Shown piece by piece: positions 57,696-64,000 of a DNA stretch of 64,000 nucleotides (position 1 is its first letter; each line of letters opens with the position of its first letter). The DNA is taken from contig NZ_NFUU01000003.1 of the NCBI RefSeq assembly GCF_002127265.1, positions 310,001 to 374,000 on the forward strand, written 5' to 3'. The notes beneath the pieces were generated by a model that saw only the letters and a list, made by a program, of their open reading frames with translations, was not told the DNA's origin and searched no databases. This stretch comes from Hydrogenophaga sp. IBVHS1 (GTDB lineage: Bacteria; Pseudomonadota; Gammaproteobacteria; Burkholderiales; Burkholderiaceae_C). The position numbers and the translations under genes are program-made.

Positions 57696-58690
57696 ATGAC
57701 TTTGGCGCGCATGAGGTCGTTGGTGTTGAGTGCGCCGAGCAGACGCCCGTTTTCGTCCACCACGAGCACGCTGGTGATGCGGCTGGTTTCCATCAGGCCC
57801 GCCGCTTCCACCGCCAGCGCGCTGGCGCGCACGGTGCGCGGGTTGGCATGCATCACATCTTGCGCACGCAACGAACGAAGGTCGACACCGCTGCCGGTCT
57901 TTTCGATCAGGCGGCGCAGGTCGCCGTCGGTGAAGACGCCTCGCACCCGGCCATCGTCATCGACCACCGCGCTCAGGCCCAGACCCTTGGCGCTGATCTC
58001 GCGCATGAGGTCCATGAGGGTGGTGTCCAACCCCACCTGCGGTGCGTCGGCGCCGCCGCGCATCACATCGCTCACGTGGGTGAGCAGCTTGCGACCGAGG
58101 GAGCCGCCCGGGTGTGAACGGGCAAAGTCGTCGGCCTTGAAGCCGCGCGCGTCGAGCAGGGCCACAGCCAGTGCATCGCCCAACGCGAGCTGGGCGGTGG
58201 TGCTGGCCGTGGGGGCGAGGTTGTGCGGGCACGCCTCTTTCTCCACCGAGGTGTCAAGCACCACATCGGCATGGCGACCCAGGGTGGACTCGGGCCGGCC
58301 GGTCAGCGCCACCAGGGGCACGCCCATGCGCTTGATCAGCGGCAGGATGGCGGTAAGTTCTTCGCTCTCGCCGCTGTTGCTGATGCCCAGCACGAGATCG
58401 ACGCCAGTGATCATGCCCAGGTCGCCGTGACTGGCCTCTGCCGGGTGGACAAAAAGGGCCGGCGTGCCGGTCGAGGCCAGGGTGGCGGCGATCTTGCGAC
58501 CGATGTGCCCGCTCTTGCCCATGCCCATGACCACCACGCGGCCGGTCACGGCGAGCATGCGTTCGACCGCCATGGCAAACGACGCGTCCATGCGCAACGC
58601 CAGCGTGCCGACCGCTTGCGCCTCGATCTCGAGCGTTTCGCGGCCCAATGCCAGCACGCGGTCGGTGTCGAAGGTGGGGGGTAGCGACAT
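57692..58690 (-). CDS. kdsD: D-arabinose 5-phosphate isomerase
   Basis: The start MSLPPTFDTDRVLALGRETL gives 332 residues. The SIS sugar-isomerase domain (VVVMGMGKSGHIGRKIAATLAS, FVHPAEASHGDLGMI, GISNSGESEEL) is followed by two CBS repeats (DVMRGGADAPQVGLDTTLMDLM and DVMHANPRTVRASALAVEAAGLM). It isomerises ribulose-5-phosphate to arabinose-5-phosphate, the first step to KDO. It is the first gene of the kdsD-kdsC-lptC-SDR unit and is divergent from an antiporter gene by 64 bp. Confidence 0.95.
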   Translation of the reverse strand: MSLPPTFDTDRVLALGRETLEIEAQAVGTLALRMDASFAMAVERMLAVTGRVVVMGMGKSGHIGRKIAATLASTGTPALFVHPAEASHGDLGMITGVDLVLGISNSGESEELTAILPLIKRMGVPLVALTGRPESTLGRHADVVLDTSVEKEACPHNLAPTASTTAQLALGDALAVALLDARGFKADDFARSHPGGSLGRKLLTHVSDVMRGGADAPQVGLDTTLMDLMREISAKGLGLSAVVDDDGRVRGVFTDGDLRRLIEKTGSGVDLRSLRAQDVMHANPRTVRASALAVEAAGLMETSRITSVLVVDENGRLLGALNTNDLMRAKVI

Positions 58691-58754
58691 GCGGAGGATT
58701 ATCGCTGCCGCCAGGGAGCGCCATGCCGTGGGTGCCAAGTAACATCACGACCAG

Positions 58755-60740
58755 ATGAATTCTCTGGACATCGCCCTGCTGTACCTCCTGGCCGCCGTGA
58801 TCGGGGTCGTGGTCTGCCGCACGCTGCGATTGCCGCCCATGCTGGGCTATCTGCTGGTGGGCGTGCTGATCGGGCCCAATGCGTTGGCGCTGGCACAGGA
58901 TTCCGGTGGTGTGCGCTACCTGGCCGAATTCGGCGTGGTGTTCTTGATGTTCGTGATCGGGCTTGAGTTCAGCCTGCCCAAACTGCGCGCCATGCGCCGC
59001 CATGTGTTTGGGTTGGGCCTTTCGCAGGTGGTGCTCACGGTGCTGCTGACCACGCTGGCCTCACTCGCCCTCGCGCTCGTGCTGCCGACCTGGTGGGACA
59101 TCAGCTGGCAGACGGCGCTGGCGCTGGGCGGAGTGATGGCCATGAGCAGCACGGCCATTGTCATCAAGATGGTGGCCGAGCGACTGGAACTGGAGTCCGA
59201 GCATGGCAAGCGCGTGCTGGGCATTCTGCTGTTTCAGGATCTGGCCGTGGTGCCCTTGCTGGTGCTGATTCCTGCGCTTGCAGCAGACCCGGACGATCTG
59301 CTGATCGCGCTCGGCTGGGCCTCCCTGAAAGCGGTGCTGCTGCTGGGATTGCTGCTCACCGGCGGGCAAAAGCTCATGCGCTGGTGGCTCACGCTGGTGG
59401 CGCGGCGCAAGAGCGACGAGCTCTTCATGCTCAACCTGCTGCTGATCACGCTCGGCCTGGCCTGGCTCACCGAGCACGCCGGCCTTTCGCTGGCGCTGGG
59501 TGCGTTCGTGGCCGGCATGCTGATTTCGGAGACCGAGTTCAAGCACCAGGTGGAAACCGACATCCGCCCGTTTCACGATGTCCTGCTGGGCCTGTTCTTC
59601 ATCACCATCGGCATGATGCTGGACTGGCGCCTGGTGCTCGACCGCTGGCCCCTGGTGCTGTTGCTGTTTTCGGTGTCGGTGGGCTTCAAGCTGCTGCTCA
59701 TCACCGGGCTGACGCGAGCCCTGGGGGCGCCCATGGGTGTGGCGCTGCGCACCGGGCTGTACCTGGCGCAGGCGGGCGAATTCGGCCTGGTGCTGCTCAC
59801 GCTCGCGGGCAAGAACAACCTGGTGCCACCGCAACTGTTCAACCCCATTCTGGCCAGCATGGTCATATCCATGCTGCTCACGCCGTTCGCGATCATGTAC
59901 GCCAACGCCATCGTGATCCGGCTGGTGGGCAGCGACTGGCTGATGCAATCGGTGCAGATGACCAGCATTGCGCGCAAGGCGATCAATGCCGACAAGCACG
60001 TGATCATTTGCGGCTACGGGCGCTGCGGCCAGAACCTGGCGCGGCTGCTGGAAGCCGAAGGCATTCCCTACATGGCGCTGGACCTCGACCCCGACCGCGT
60101 GCGCCAGGCCGCCGCCGCCGGACACTCGGTGGTGTTCGGCGACGCGGCGCGCCTGCAGGCCTTGATGGCCGCCGGCCTTCACCGCGCCAGCGCCCTGGTG
60201 GTGACGTACCTCGACACCGCCAGTGCGCTCAAGGTGCTGCGCCACACCCACGAGCAGGCCGCGCACGTCCCGGTGGTGGTGCGCACGGTGGACGATGTGG
60301 ACCTGGAAAAGCTGCGCGCGGCCGGCGCCACCGAGGTGGTGCCCGAAGCGATCGAGGCCAGTCTCATGCTGGCCAGCCATGCGCTCGCGCTGGTGGGCGT
60401 GCCGATGCGGCGCGTGATCCGCGTGGTGCAGGACCAGCGCGACGCGCGCTACAACCTGTTGCGCGGCTATTTCCATGGTGCCGATGACGACGGCGCAGAC
60501 GAGATCGACCACGAACGCCTCAACACCGTGACCCTGCCCGCTGGTGGACGCAACGTGGGCAAGACACTGGATTCGCTGACGCTGCACGCGATGGGCGTGC
60601 GGGTGGTGAGCTTGCGTCGCGCCAGCGGGCGCGCCCAGGCTGTCGAGGGTGATGCTGTTCTTGAGGGTGGCGACACGGTGGTCATCAGCGGCAAGGCCCC
60701 CGCACTGGCACTGGCCGAAGAAAAATTGCTCTCGGGCTGA
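58755..60740 (+). CDS. CPA2-family cation:proton antiporter (KefB/YbaL type)
   Basis: A 661-residue protein. The first 390 residues form about 12-13 membrane helices of the Na+/H+ exchanger fold (LPPMLGYLLVGVLIGPNALAL, LFQDLAVVPLLVLIPAL, GAFVAGMLISETEFKHQVE). A TrkA-N Rossmann domain follows (HVIICGYGRCGQNLARLLEAE, GDAARLQALMAAG), then a TrkA-C domain (VTLPAGGRNVGKTLDSLTL). KefB/KefC export K+ in exchange for H+ under electrophile stress; YbaL is less clear. No KefF/G ancillary subunit is adjacent. Its position opposite kdsD is conserved in Burkholderiales. Confidence 0.92.
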   Translation: MNSLDIALLYLLAAVIGVVVCRTLRLPPMLGYLLVGVLIGPNALALAQDSGGVRYLAEFGVVFLMFVIGLEFSLPKLRAMRRHVFGLGLSQVVLTVLLTTLASLALALVLPTWWDISWQTALALGGVMAMSSTAIVIKMVAERLELESEHGKRVLGILLFQDLAVVPLLVLIPALAADPDDLLIALGWASLKAVLLLGLLLTGGQKLMRWWLTLVARRKSDELFMLNLLLITLGLAWLTEHAGLSLALGAFVAGMLISETEFKHQVETDIRPFHDVLLGLFFITIGMMLDWRLVLDRWPLVLLLFSVSVGFKLLLITGLTRALGAPMGVALRTGLYLAQAGEFGLVLLTLAGKNNLVPPQLFNPILASMVISMLLTPFAIMYANAIVIRLVGSDWLMQSVQMTSIARKAINADKHVIICGYGRCGQNLARLLEAEGIPYMALDLDPDRVRQAAAAGHSVVFGDAARLQALMAAGLHRASALVVTYLDTASALKVLRHTHEQAAHVPVVVRTVDDVDLEKLRAAGATEVVPEAIEASLMLASHALALVGVPMRRVIRVVQDQRDARYNLLRGYFHGADDDGADEIDHERLNTVTLPAGGRNVGKTLDSLTLHAMGVRVVSLRRASGRAQAVEGDAVLEGGDTVVISGKAPALALAEEKLLSG

Positions 60741-60781
60741 GCCGCGCAGCCATCAAACCCCGTACTGGTCAGGGGACATTC

Positions 60782-60819
60782 AGAACATTCGGTTCTTTTG
60801 AATACTGATCAGTCTGTAT
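60782..60819. promoter_or_regulatory. Two inverted repeats upstream of the MBL-fold gene
   Basis: AGAAC-ATTCG-GTTCT (60782-60796) is a perfect 5-bp repeat. ATACTGATCAGTCTGTAT (60802-60819) contains the palindrome ACTGATCAGT flanked by ATAC/GTAT, like many TetR or MarR operators. Both precede the MBL ATG by 35-70 bp. No regulator gene is adjacent. Confidence 0.45.
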
Positions 60820-60853
60820 GCTCTCGGGTTTTTAACCGCTCAGGAGCCACGCC

Positions 60854-61816
60854 ATGATGGATCGCCGACTGTTTCTGGGGGCCGGCTTTGCCGGCGCTTC
60901 CGCGCTGACCTTCTCCTCCGTTTTCTCGCAGACCACCCCGAACTTCGGAGCGCCGGTGCTGCCTGCGCCCGGGTTCCGCCGCATGAAACTCGGCGCCATG
61001 GAGATCATTGCCTTGAACGATGGCGCGCTGCGCCGTCCACTGGGCGAGGAGTTCGTGCGCAACGCCCCGCTGGAGCAGGTCAAGGCCATGCTGGCCTCAC
61101 AGAGCCTGCCCACCGACTATGTGGACATTCCCTTCACGGCCTTCCTGGTGGTCAGCGGCGACAACAAATTCCTGATCGACACCGGTTTCGCCGACAACGG
61201 CCCACCCACCACCGGACGCCTGCGCGCCAACCTGGCCGCAGCGGGCTACAAGCCGGAAGACATCAACCATGTCATCCTGAGCCACTACCACGGCGACCAC
61301 ATCAACGGCTTGCGGGCGAAGGACGGCTCGCTGGTGTTTCCGCGCGCCAAGGTGCACGTGCCCGCGCCGGAACACGCTTTCTGGATGGACGACGCGCGCA
61401 TGAACGCCGCTCCCCCAGCGATGCAGGGCGGCTTCCAGGCGGTGCGCCGTGTGTTCGGCAATCTGCCGGCGGACCAGCTGGTGCGCTTCGAACCGGGCGC
61501 CGAACTGGCCCCGGGCATCACTTCGTCGGCTGCATTCGGCCACACGCCGGGAATGAGCGTGTTCACGATCCGCTCGGAAGGACAATCGTTCATGTATGTG
61601 GCCGACGTGACGAACGTGCCCTCGTTGTTCGCCCGCAGCCCCGACTGGGCGGTGGCGTTCGACATGGACGCCGAGATGGCACGACAGACGCGCCGACGCG
61701 TGTTCGACATGCTGGTGAAGGAAAAAACGGTGGCCGGTGGCTTCCACTTCCCTTTCCCCGCGTTCGGCACGATGGAAGCGGCCGGCAACGGTTACCAGTT
61801 CAAACCCATGGCCTGA
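60854..61816 (+). CDS. Exported metallo-beta-lactamase-fold hydrolase
   Basis: A 320-residue protein. The N-terminus (MMDRRLFLGAGFAGASALTFSS) is a Tat- or Sec-type signal with Arg-Arg. The MBL fold has HYHGDH in VILSHYHGDHINGLR, a later His in SSAAFGHTPGMSVF, Asp in MYVADVTN and a final His in VAGGFHFPFPAFG, enough for a binuclear metal site. The substrate is unknown; related proteins include lactonases and uncharacterised secreted hydrolases. AGGAG precedes the ATG. A strong terminator follows. Confidence 0.88.
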   Translation: MMDRRLFLGAGFAGASALTFSSVFSQTTPNFGAPVLPAPGFRRMKLGAMEIIALNDGALRRPLGEEFVRNAPLEQVKAMLASQSLPTDYVDIPFTAFLVVSGDNKFLIDTGFADNGPPTTGRLRANLAAAGYKPEDINHVILSHYHGDHINGLRAKDGSLVFPRAKVHVPAPEHAFWMDDARMNAAPPAMQGGFQAVRRVFGNLPADQLVRFEPGAELAPGITSSAAFGHTPGMSVFTIRSEGQSFMYVADVTNVPSLFARSPDWAVAFDMDAEMARQTRRRVFDMLVKEKTVAGGFHFPFPAFGTMEAAGNGYQFKPMA

Positions 61817-61838
61817 ACAGGGTCGCCATGGTCTCCCA

Positions 61839-61866
61839 CCCCGGCCTTCGCGCCGGGGTTTTTTTT
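61839..61866 (+). terminator. Intrinsic terminator of the MBL-fold gene
   Basis: CCCCGGC and GCCGGGG form a 7-bp stem with a 6-nt loop, followed by eight T, 22 nt after the MBL stop codon. It isolates apt, which starts 50 bp further on. Confidence 0.92.
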
Positions 61867-61915
61867 GCGCCTCGGGTGCCCGCCGATAATGGCCGCTGCT
61901 TCACGGACACCCCCC

Positions 61916-62461
61916 ATGAACCCCTCCGAATACCTCAAAGCCCACATCCGCACCGTGCCCGACTGGCCCGCGCCTGGCGTGCAGTTCCGCGACATCACGC
62001 CCCTGCTGCAGGATCCGACGGTGTTCCGCACGTTGATCGACACCTTTGTGAACCGCTACAAGGACACGGCGCTCAGGCCCACGGTGGTGGCGGGGCTCGA
62101 TGCGCGGGGTTTCATCATCGGTTCGGTGGTGGCCTACCAGCTGGGCGTGGGCTTCGTGCCCATCCGCAAAAAGGGCAAGCTGCCCTTCACCACGGTGGAA
62201 GAAACCTATGAGCTGGAGTACGGCAGCGCCACGGTGGAACTGCACACCGATGCTGTGCAGTCGGGTGACCGCGTGGTGCTGATCGACGACCTGATAGCCA
62301 CCGGCGGCACCATGATGGCGGGTCGCCGCTTGCTGGAAAAACTCGGAGCCGAAGTCATCGAAGGCGCGGCCATCGTGGACCTGCCTGAACTCGGTGGTTC
62401 GGAAAAGCTGCGAGCCTCAGGCTTGAAGCTATTCACCCTGGTGGATTTCGCAGGCCACTGA
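61916..62461 (+). CDS. apt: Adenine phosphoribosyltransferase
   Basis: The start [20 protein letters not shown] gives 181 residues, the normal length. Landmarks are [15 protein letters not shown], the substrate loop [31 protein letters not shown] and the PRPP-binding [17 protein letters not shown]. It salvages adenine to AMP. The 49-bp gap after the MBL terminator must hold its promoter. It converges with the unknown gene that follows, 18 bp apart. Confidence 0.96.
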   Translation: MNPSEYLKAHIRTVPDWPAPGVQFRDITPLLQDPTVFRTLIDTFVNRYKDTALRPTVVAGLDARGFIIGSVVAYQLGVGFVPIRKKGKLPFTTVEETYELEYGSATVELHTDAVQSGDRVVLIDDLIATGGTMMAGRRLLEKLGAEVIEGAAIVDLPELGGSEKLRASGLKLFTLVDFAGH

Positions 62462-62479
62462 TGGGCCGGCGCGGGCGGC

Positions 62480-63238
62480 TCAAAGCTTGCCGTGCTGCGT
62501 TTCGCTCAAGGCAGCGAAGTCGCTGTGCGACTCAGGCACCGGCAACTGCGCCTCGGTCGCCGTGCGATAGGGTGGTGTGGCCACGCTTTGCAGCGCGCGG
62601 CGAAAGGCCGCCACCTCGTCATCGCCCACCACCTGCGCGGGCTCGCGTGAGGGCGGCGTGATCTCCGGCCGCGGGATCGCAGTGGGACTGGGAATCGGCA
62701 TCGGCCGCGAGGGCGGGGGCACCGCGCCCGGCGTCATCAACACCGTCTCGCGTCGCGTCTGTGCAGACACCGCAGACTTGAGCGCCAGGCCGACCTGGTC
62801 GTGCACCGCCTTGCGCCGCCAGTAAACCGAGCGGACATCCATCTCGTGCCGCGTCTTGCCACTCTGCTGGATCCAGCGCTCGATTTCGAGCAGGTACTCG
62901 TCGGGCATGGCCTGCGCCGGAAGCGCCAGATCGATCAGCACCAGGAACGTGTCGCCGGTGGCGTCGAGCGTGAGCACCTTGAATTCGTAGCTGGTGGACA
63001 GCACACCGGCGCGAATGAGCGACTCGCGCACCACCGAGAACAGCTGCTCGCGGCGCAGGATGCGACGGCCCCGGCGCGGCGAAATCAGGGGCAAGGTGGT
63101 CTGGCTGAATTTGTTGCGGGCGCGGGTAAAGCTCCCCTTGCCGGACAGTTCGGTTTTACGGGCTTGCCACCAACTCATCAAGGACATGAACAGCGTTTGC
63201 GCAGCGGACACGCGCATAAAAGGTTGATAGGAAGGCAT
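62480..63238 (-). CDS. Unknown protein with proline-rich linker
   Basis: I do not recognise this 252-residue protein. In-frame starts at 63187 (MSLMSWWQARKTEL) and 63178 are as likely as 63238. A basic N-terminus (KGSFTRARNKFSQTTLPLISPRRGRRILRREQLFSVVRESLI) is followed by a compact folded segment (LSTSYEFKVLTLDATGDTFLVLIDLALPAQAMPDEYLLEIERWI) and a helix. A Pro-rich linker comes next (PPPSRPMPIPSPTAIPRPEI), then a charged tail. There are no membrane helices. It lies 37 bp downstream of a cNMP-binding protein gene on the same strand, so a signalling link is possible but unproven. Confidence 0.65.
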   Translation of the reverse strand: MPSYQPFMRVSAAQTLFMSLMSWWQARKTELSGKGSFTRARNKFSQTTLPLISPRRGRRILRREQLFSVVRESLIRAGVLSTSYEFKVLTLDATGDTFLVLIDLALPAQAMPDEYLLEIERWIQQSGKTRHEMDVRSVYWRRKAVHDQVGLALKSAVSAQTRRETVLMTPGAVPPPSRPMPIPSPTAIPRPEITPPSREPAQVVGDDEVAAFRRALQSVATPPYRTATEAQLPVPESHSDFAALSETQHGKL

Positions 63239-63275
63239 GAAAAAGTCTTGGTCGGAATGGGGCGGACACCGCGAC

Positions 63276-63767
63276 TCAGGTCACCGCGACCCGCTTCGGC
63301 CGGTTGTACATGCGCCGCGCCAGCACGGCCGACATGGCCACCGACAGCTCGAGGGCGATTTCGGGATGGCGCGCCGAGAGTTCGCGAAAGCGCAGCGGCG
63401 TGAGGCACCACAGGCGACAGTCGCTGCCGGCATGCACTGTGGCGCTGCGCGGCAGGTGGCTGTAGAACGCGCCCTCGCCCAGCAGCGAACCCGCACCCAC
63501 CACGGCGATGCGCACGCGCTCGCGCGAATCCTCGTAGTGCACCGTGAGTGAGCCGCTCTCCACAAAGTAGACGGTGCGGTCCTTCACGCCCTGCTCGATC
63601 AACACCTGCCCCTGCTGCAGCGCCACCGGCTGCAGGTAGTTGGCGAGCATCGGCCACTGGCTGTCGTTGAGATTCAGGGGCACGGCATCCAGCGCGCTGC
63701 TGAGGCGCATGGAATTGGCCAGGCCTTGAATGTCAAAGCGCACGGAGGCGGGAAGCTGGGCGTTCAT
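63276..63767 (-). CDS. Cyclic-nucleotide-binding (Crp-type) domain protein without DNA-binding domain
   Basis: A 163-residue protein made of little more than one cNMP-binding barrel: LQPVALQQGQVLIEQGVKDRTVYFVESGSLTVHY, the phosphate-binding cassette region GSLLGEGAFYSHLPRSATVHAG, and CRLWCLTPLRFRELSARHPEIALELSVAMSAVLARRM. The cassette has Glu and Arg-Ser-Ala-Thr, as in cAMP binders. No helix-turn-helix follows, so it is not a Crp-like activator. It may sense a nucleotide or act through partners. The unknown gene follows in the same direction. Confidence 0.85.
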   Translation of the reverse strand: MNAQLPASVRFDIQGLANSMRLSSALDAVPLNLNDSQWPMLANYLQPVALQQGQVLIEQGVKDRTVYFVESGSLTVHYEDSRERVRIAVVGAGSLLGEGAFYSHLPRSATVHAGSDCRLWCLTPLRFRELSARHPEIALELSVAMSAVLARRMYNRPKRVAVT

Positions 63768-63873
63768 GCGGTCACGTTAACCGCGCAGCGGGCCTGCACG
63801 CAAGCGCCCTCTTACCCCTGCTTACAGTTGCACTCCGGGCGGTGCGTGAGCCACCGTGAACGGTGTCCCGCGC

Positions 63874-64000
63874 TCACTTGCCGATGCAAAAACGCGAAAA
63901 GATTTCGCCCAGCAGGTCGTCGGCGGTGAACTCGCCCGTGATTTCACCGAGCGCCTGCTGCGCCAGGCGCAACTCTTCGGCCAGCAGATCAAGGTGCTCA
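63874..64000 (-). CDS. mnmE: tRNA modification GTPase MnmE, C-terminal end only
   Basis: The last 42 codons are in the window and end in [15 protein letters not shown], the invariant MnmE C-terminus with the catalytic Cys. [25 protein letters not shown] precedes it. MnmE with MnmG makes the cmnm5 modification at U34 of several tRNAs. The main part of the gene lies beyond the right edge. A stem-loop (CACCGT/ACGGTG, 63852-63865) follows the stop. Confidence 0.9.
   Translation of the reverse strand, partial: EHLDLLAEELRLAQQALGEITGEFTADDLLGEIFSRFCIGK

Overview
The window is a GC-rich chromosomal segment (roughly two-thirds G+C by eye) from a Burkholderiales bacterium, most likely a Comamonadaceae member close to Hydrogenophaga or Acidovorax. 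I infer this from protein style and gene order: short type-2 ArgC, recA-recX beside a TctD/TctE-like two-component pair, SWIB-tailed TopB opposite a SET gene, kdsD-kdsC-lptC opposite a KefB-type antiporter, and REP-like repeats. Genes are densely packed and many overlap by 4 bp (ATGA). I see no rRNA, tRNA, IS element, prophage or CRISPR array. One gene, a TetR regulator, is clearly frameshifted.

Layout. 1-10.5 kb: partial CHASE2 receptor, sucCD with a strong terminator, argC, a DHA2-type MFS pump, recA-recX, a MarR regulator and a two-component system. 10.5-25.6 kb: GST, topB (topoisomerase III fused to a SWIB domain) facing a SET-domain methyltransferase gene across an alternating purine-pyrimidine tract, birA, a SPOR protein, a secreted subtilase with a GlyGly-CTERM-like tail, a TetR/hydrolase pair with an operator inside its promoter, tkt-gap, murU and pepP. 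25.6-31.4 kb: an iron block, with a Fur-like box, imelysin, di-haem DUF1111 lipoprotein, second imelysin, DUF1513 protein, then bfr and bfd. 31.5-43.6 kb: malic enzyme, a secreted barnase-like RNase with a barstar-like partner, the lptD-surA-rsmA operon facing amgK-rsmE-MFS, and a YidB-like protein. 43.6-52.1 kb: a lipase, an M20 peptidase and a chemotaxis cluster (cheW plus three receptors, two sharing an almost identical signalling domain). 52.2-55.1 kb: a transglutaminase-like protein and metX-metW behind a SAM-II riboswitch followed by an intrinsic terminator. metX carries an in-frame insertion of the same REP-like element that lies upstream of birA. 55.1-64 kb: a glycine-rich RRM protein, the kdsD-kdsC-lptC-SDR operon, a CPA2 antiporter, an MBL-fold protein, apt, an unknown protein, a cNMP-binding protein and the 3' end of mnmE.

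How the genes work together. Outer-membrane and envelope biogenesis recurs: LptD, SurA, LptC, KdsC, KdsD, and the AmgK/MurU sugar-recycling pair, which is split between two loci here. Iron acquisition (imelysin operon) sits next to iron storage and release (bfr/bfd), both with Fur-like sites. Central carbon metabolism is represented by sucCD, tkt-gap and maeB. The most unusual signals are the SAM-II/terminator leader of metX, the repeat exonised inside MetX, the topB-SWIB/SET pair, the TetR frameshift with its operator-in-spacer promoter, and the barnase/barstar-like pair. Most of the rest is ordinary housekeeping DNA.
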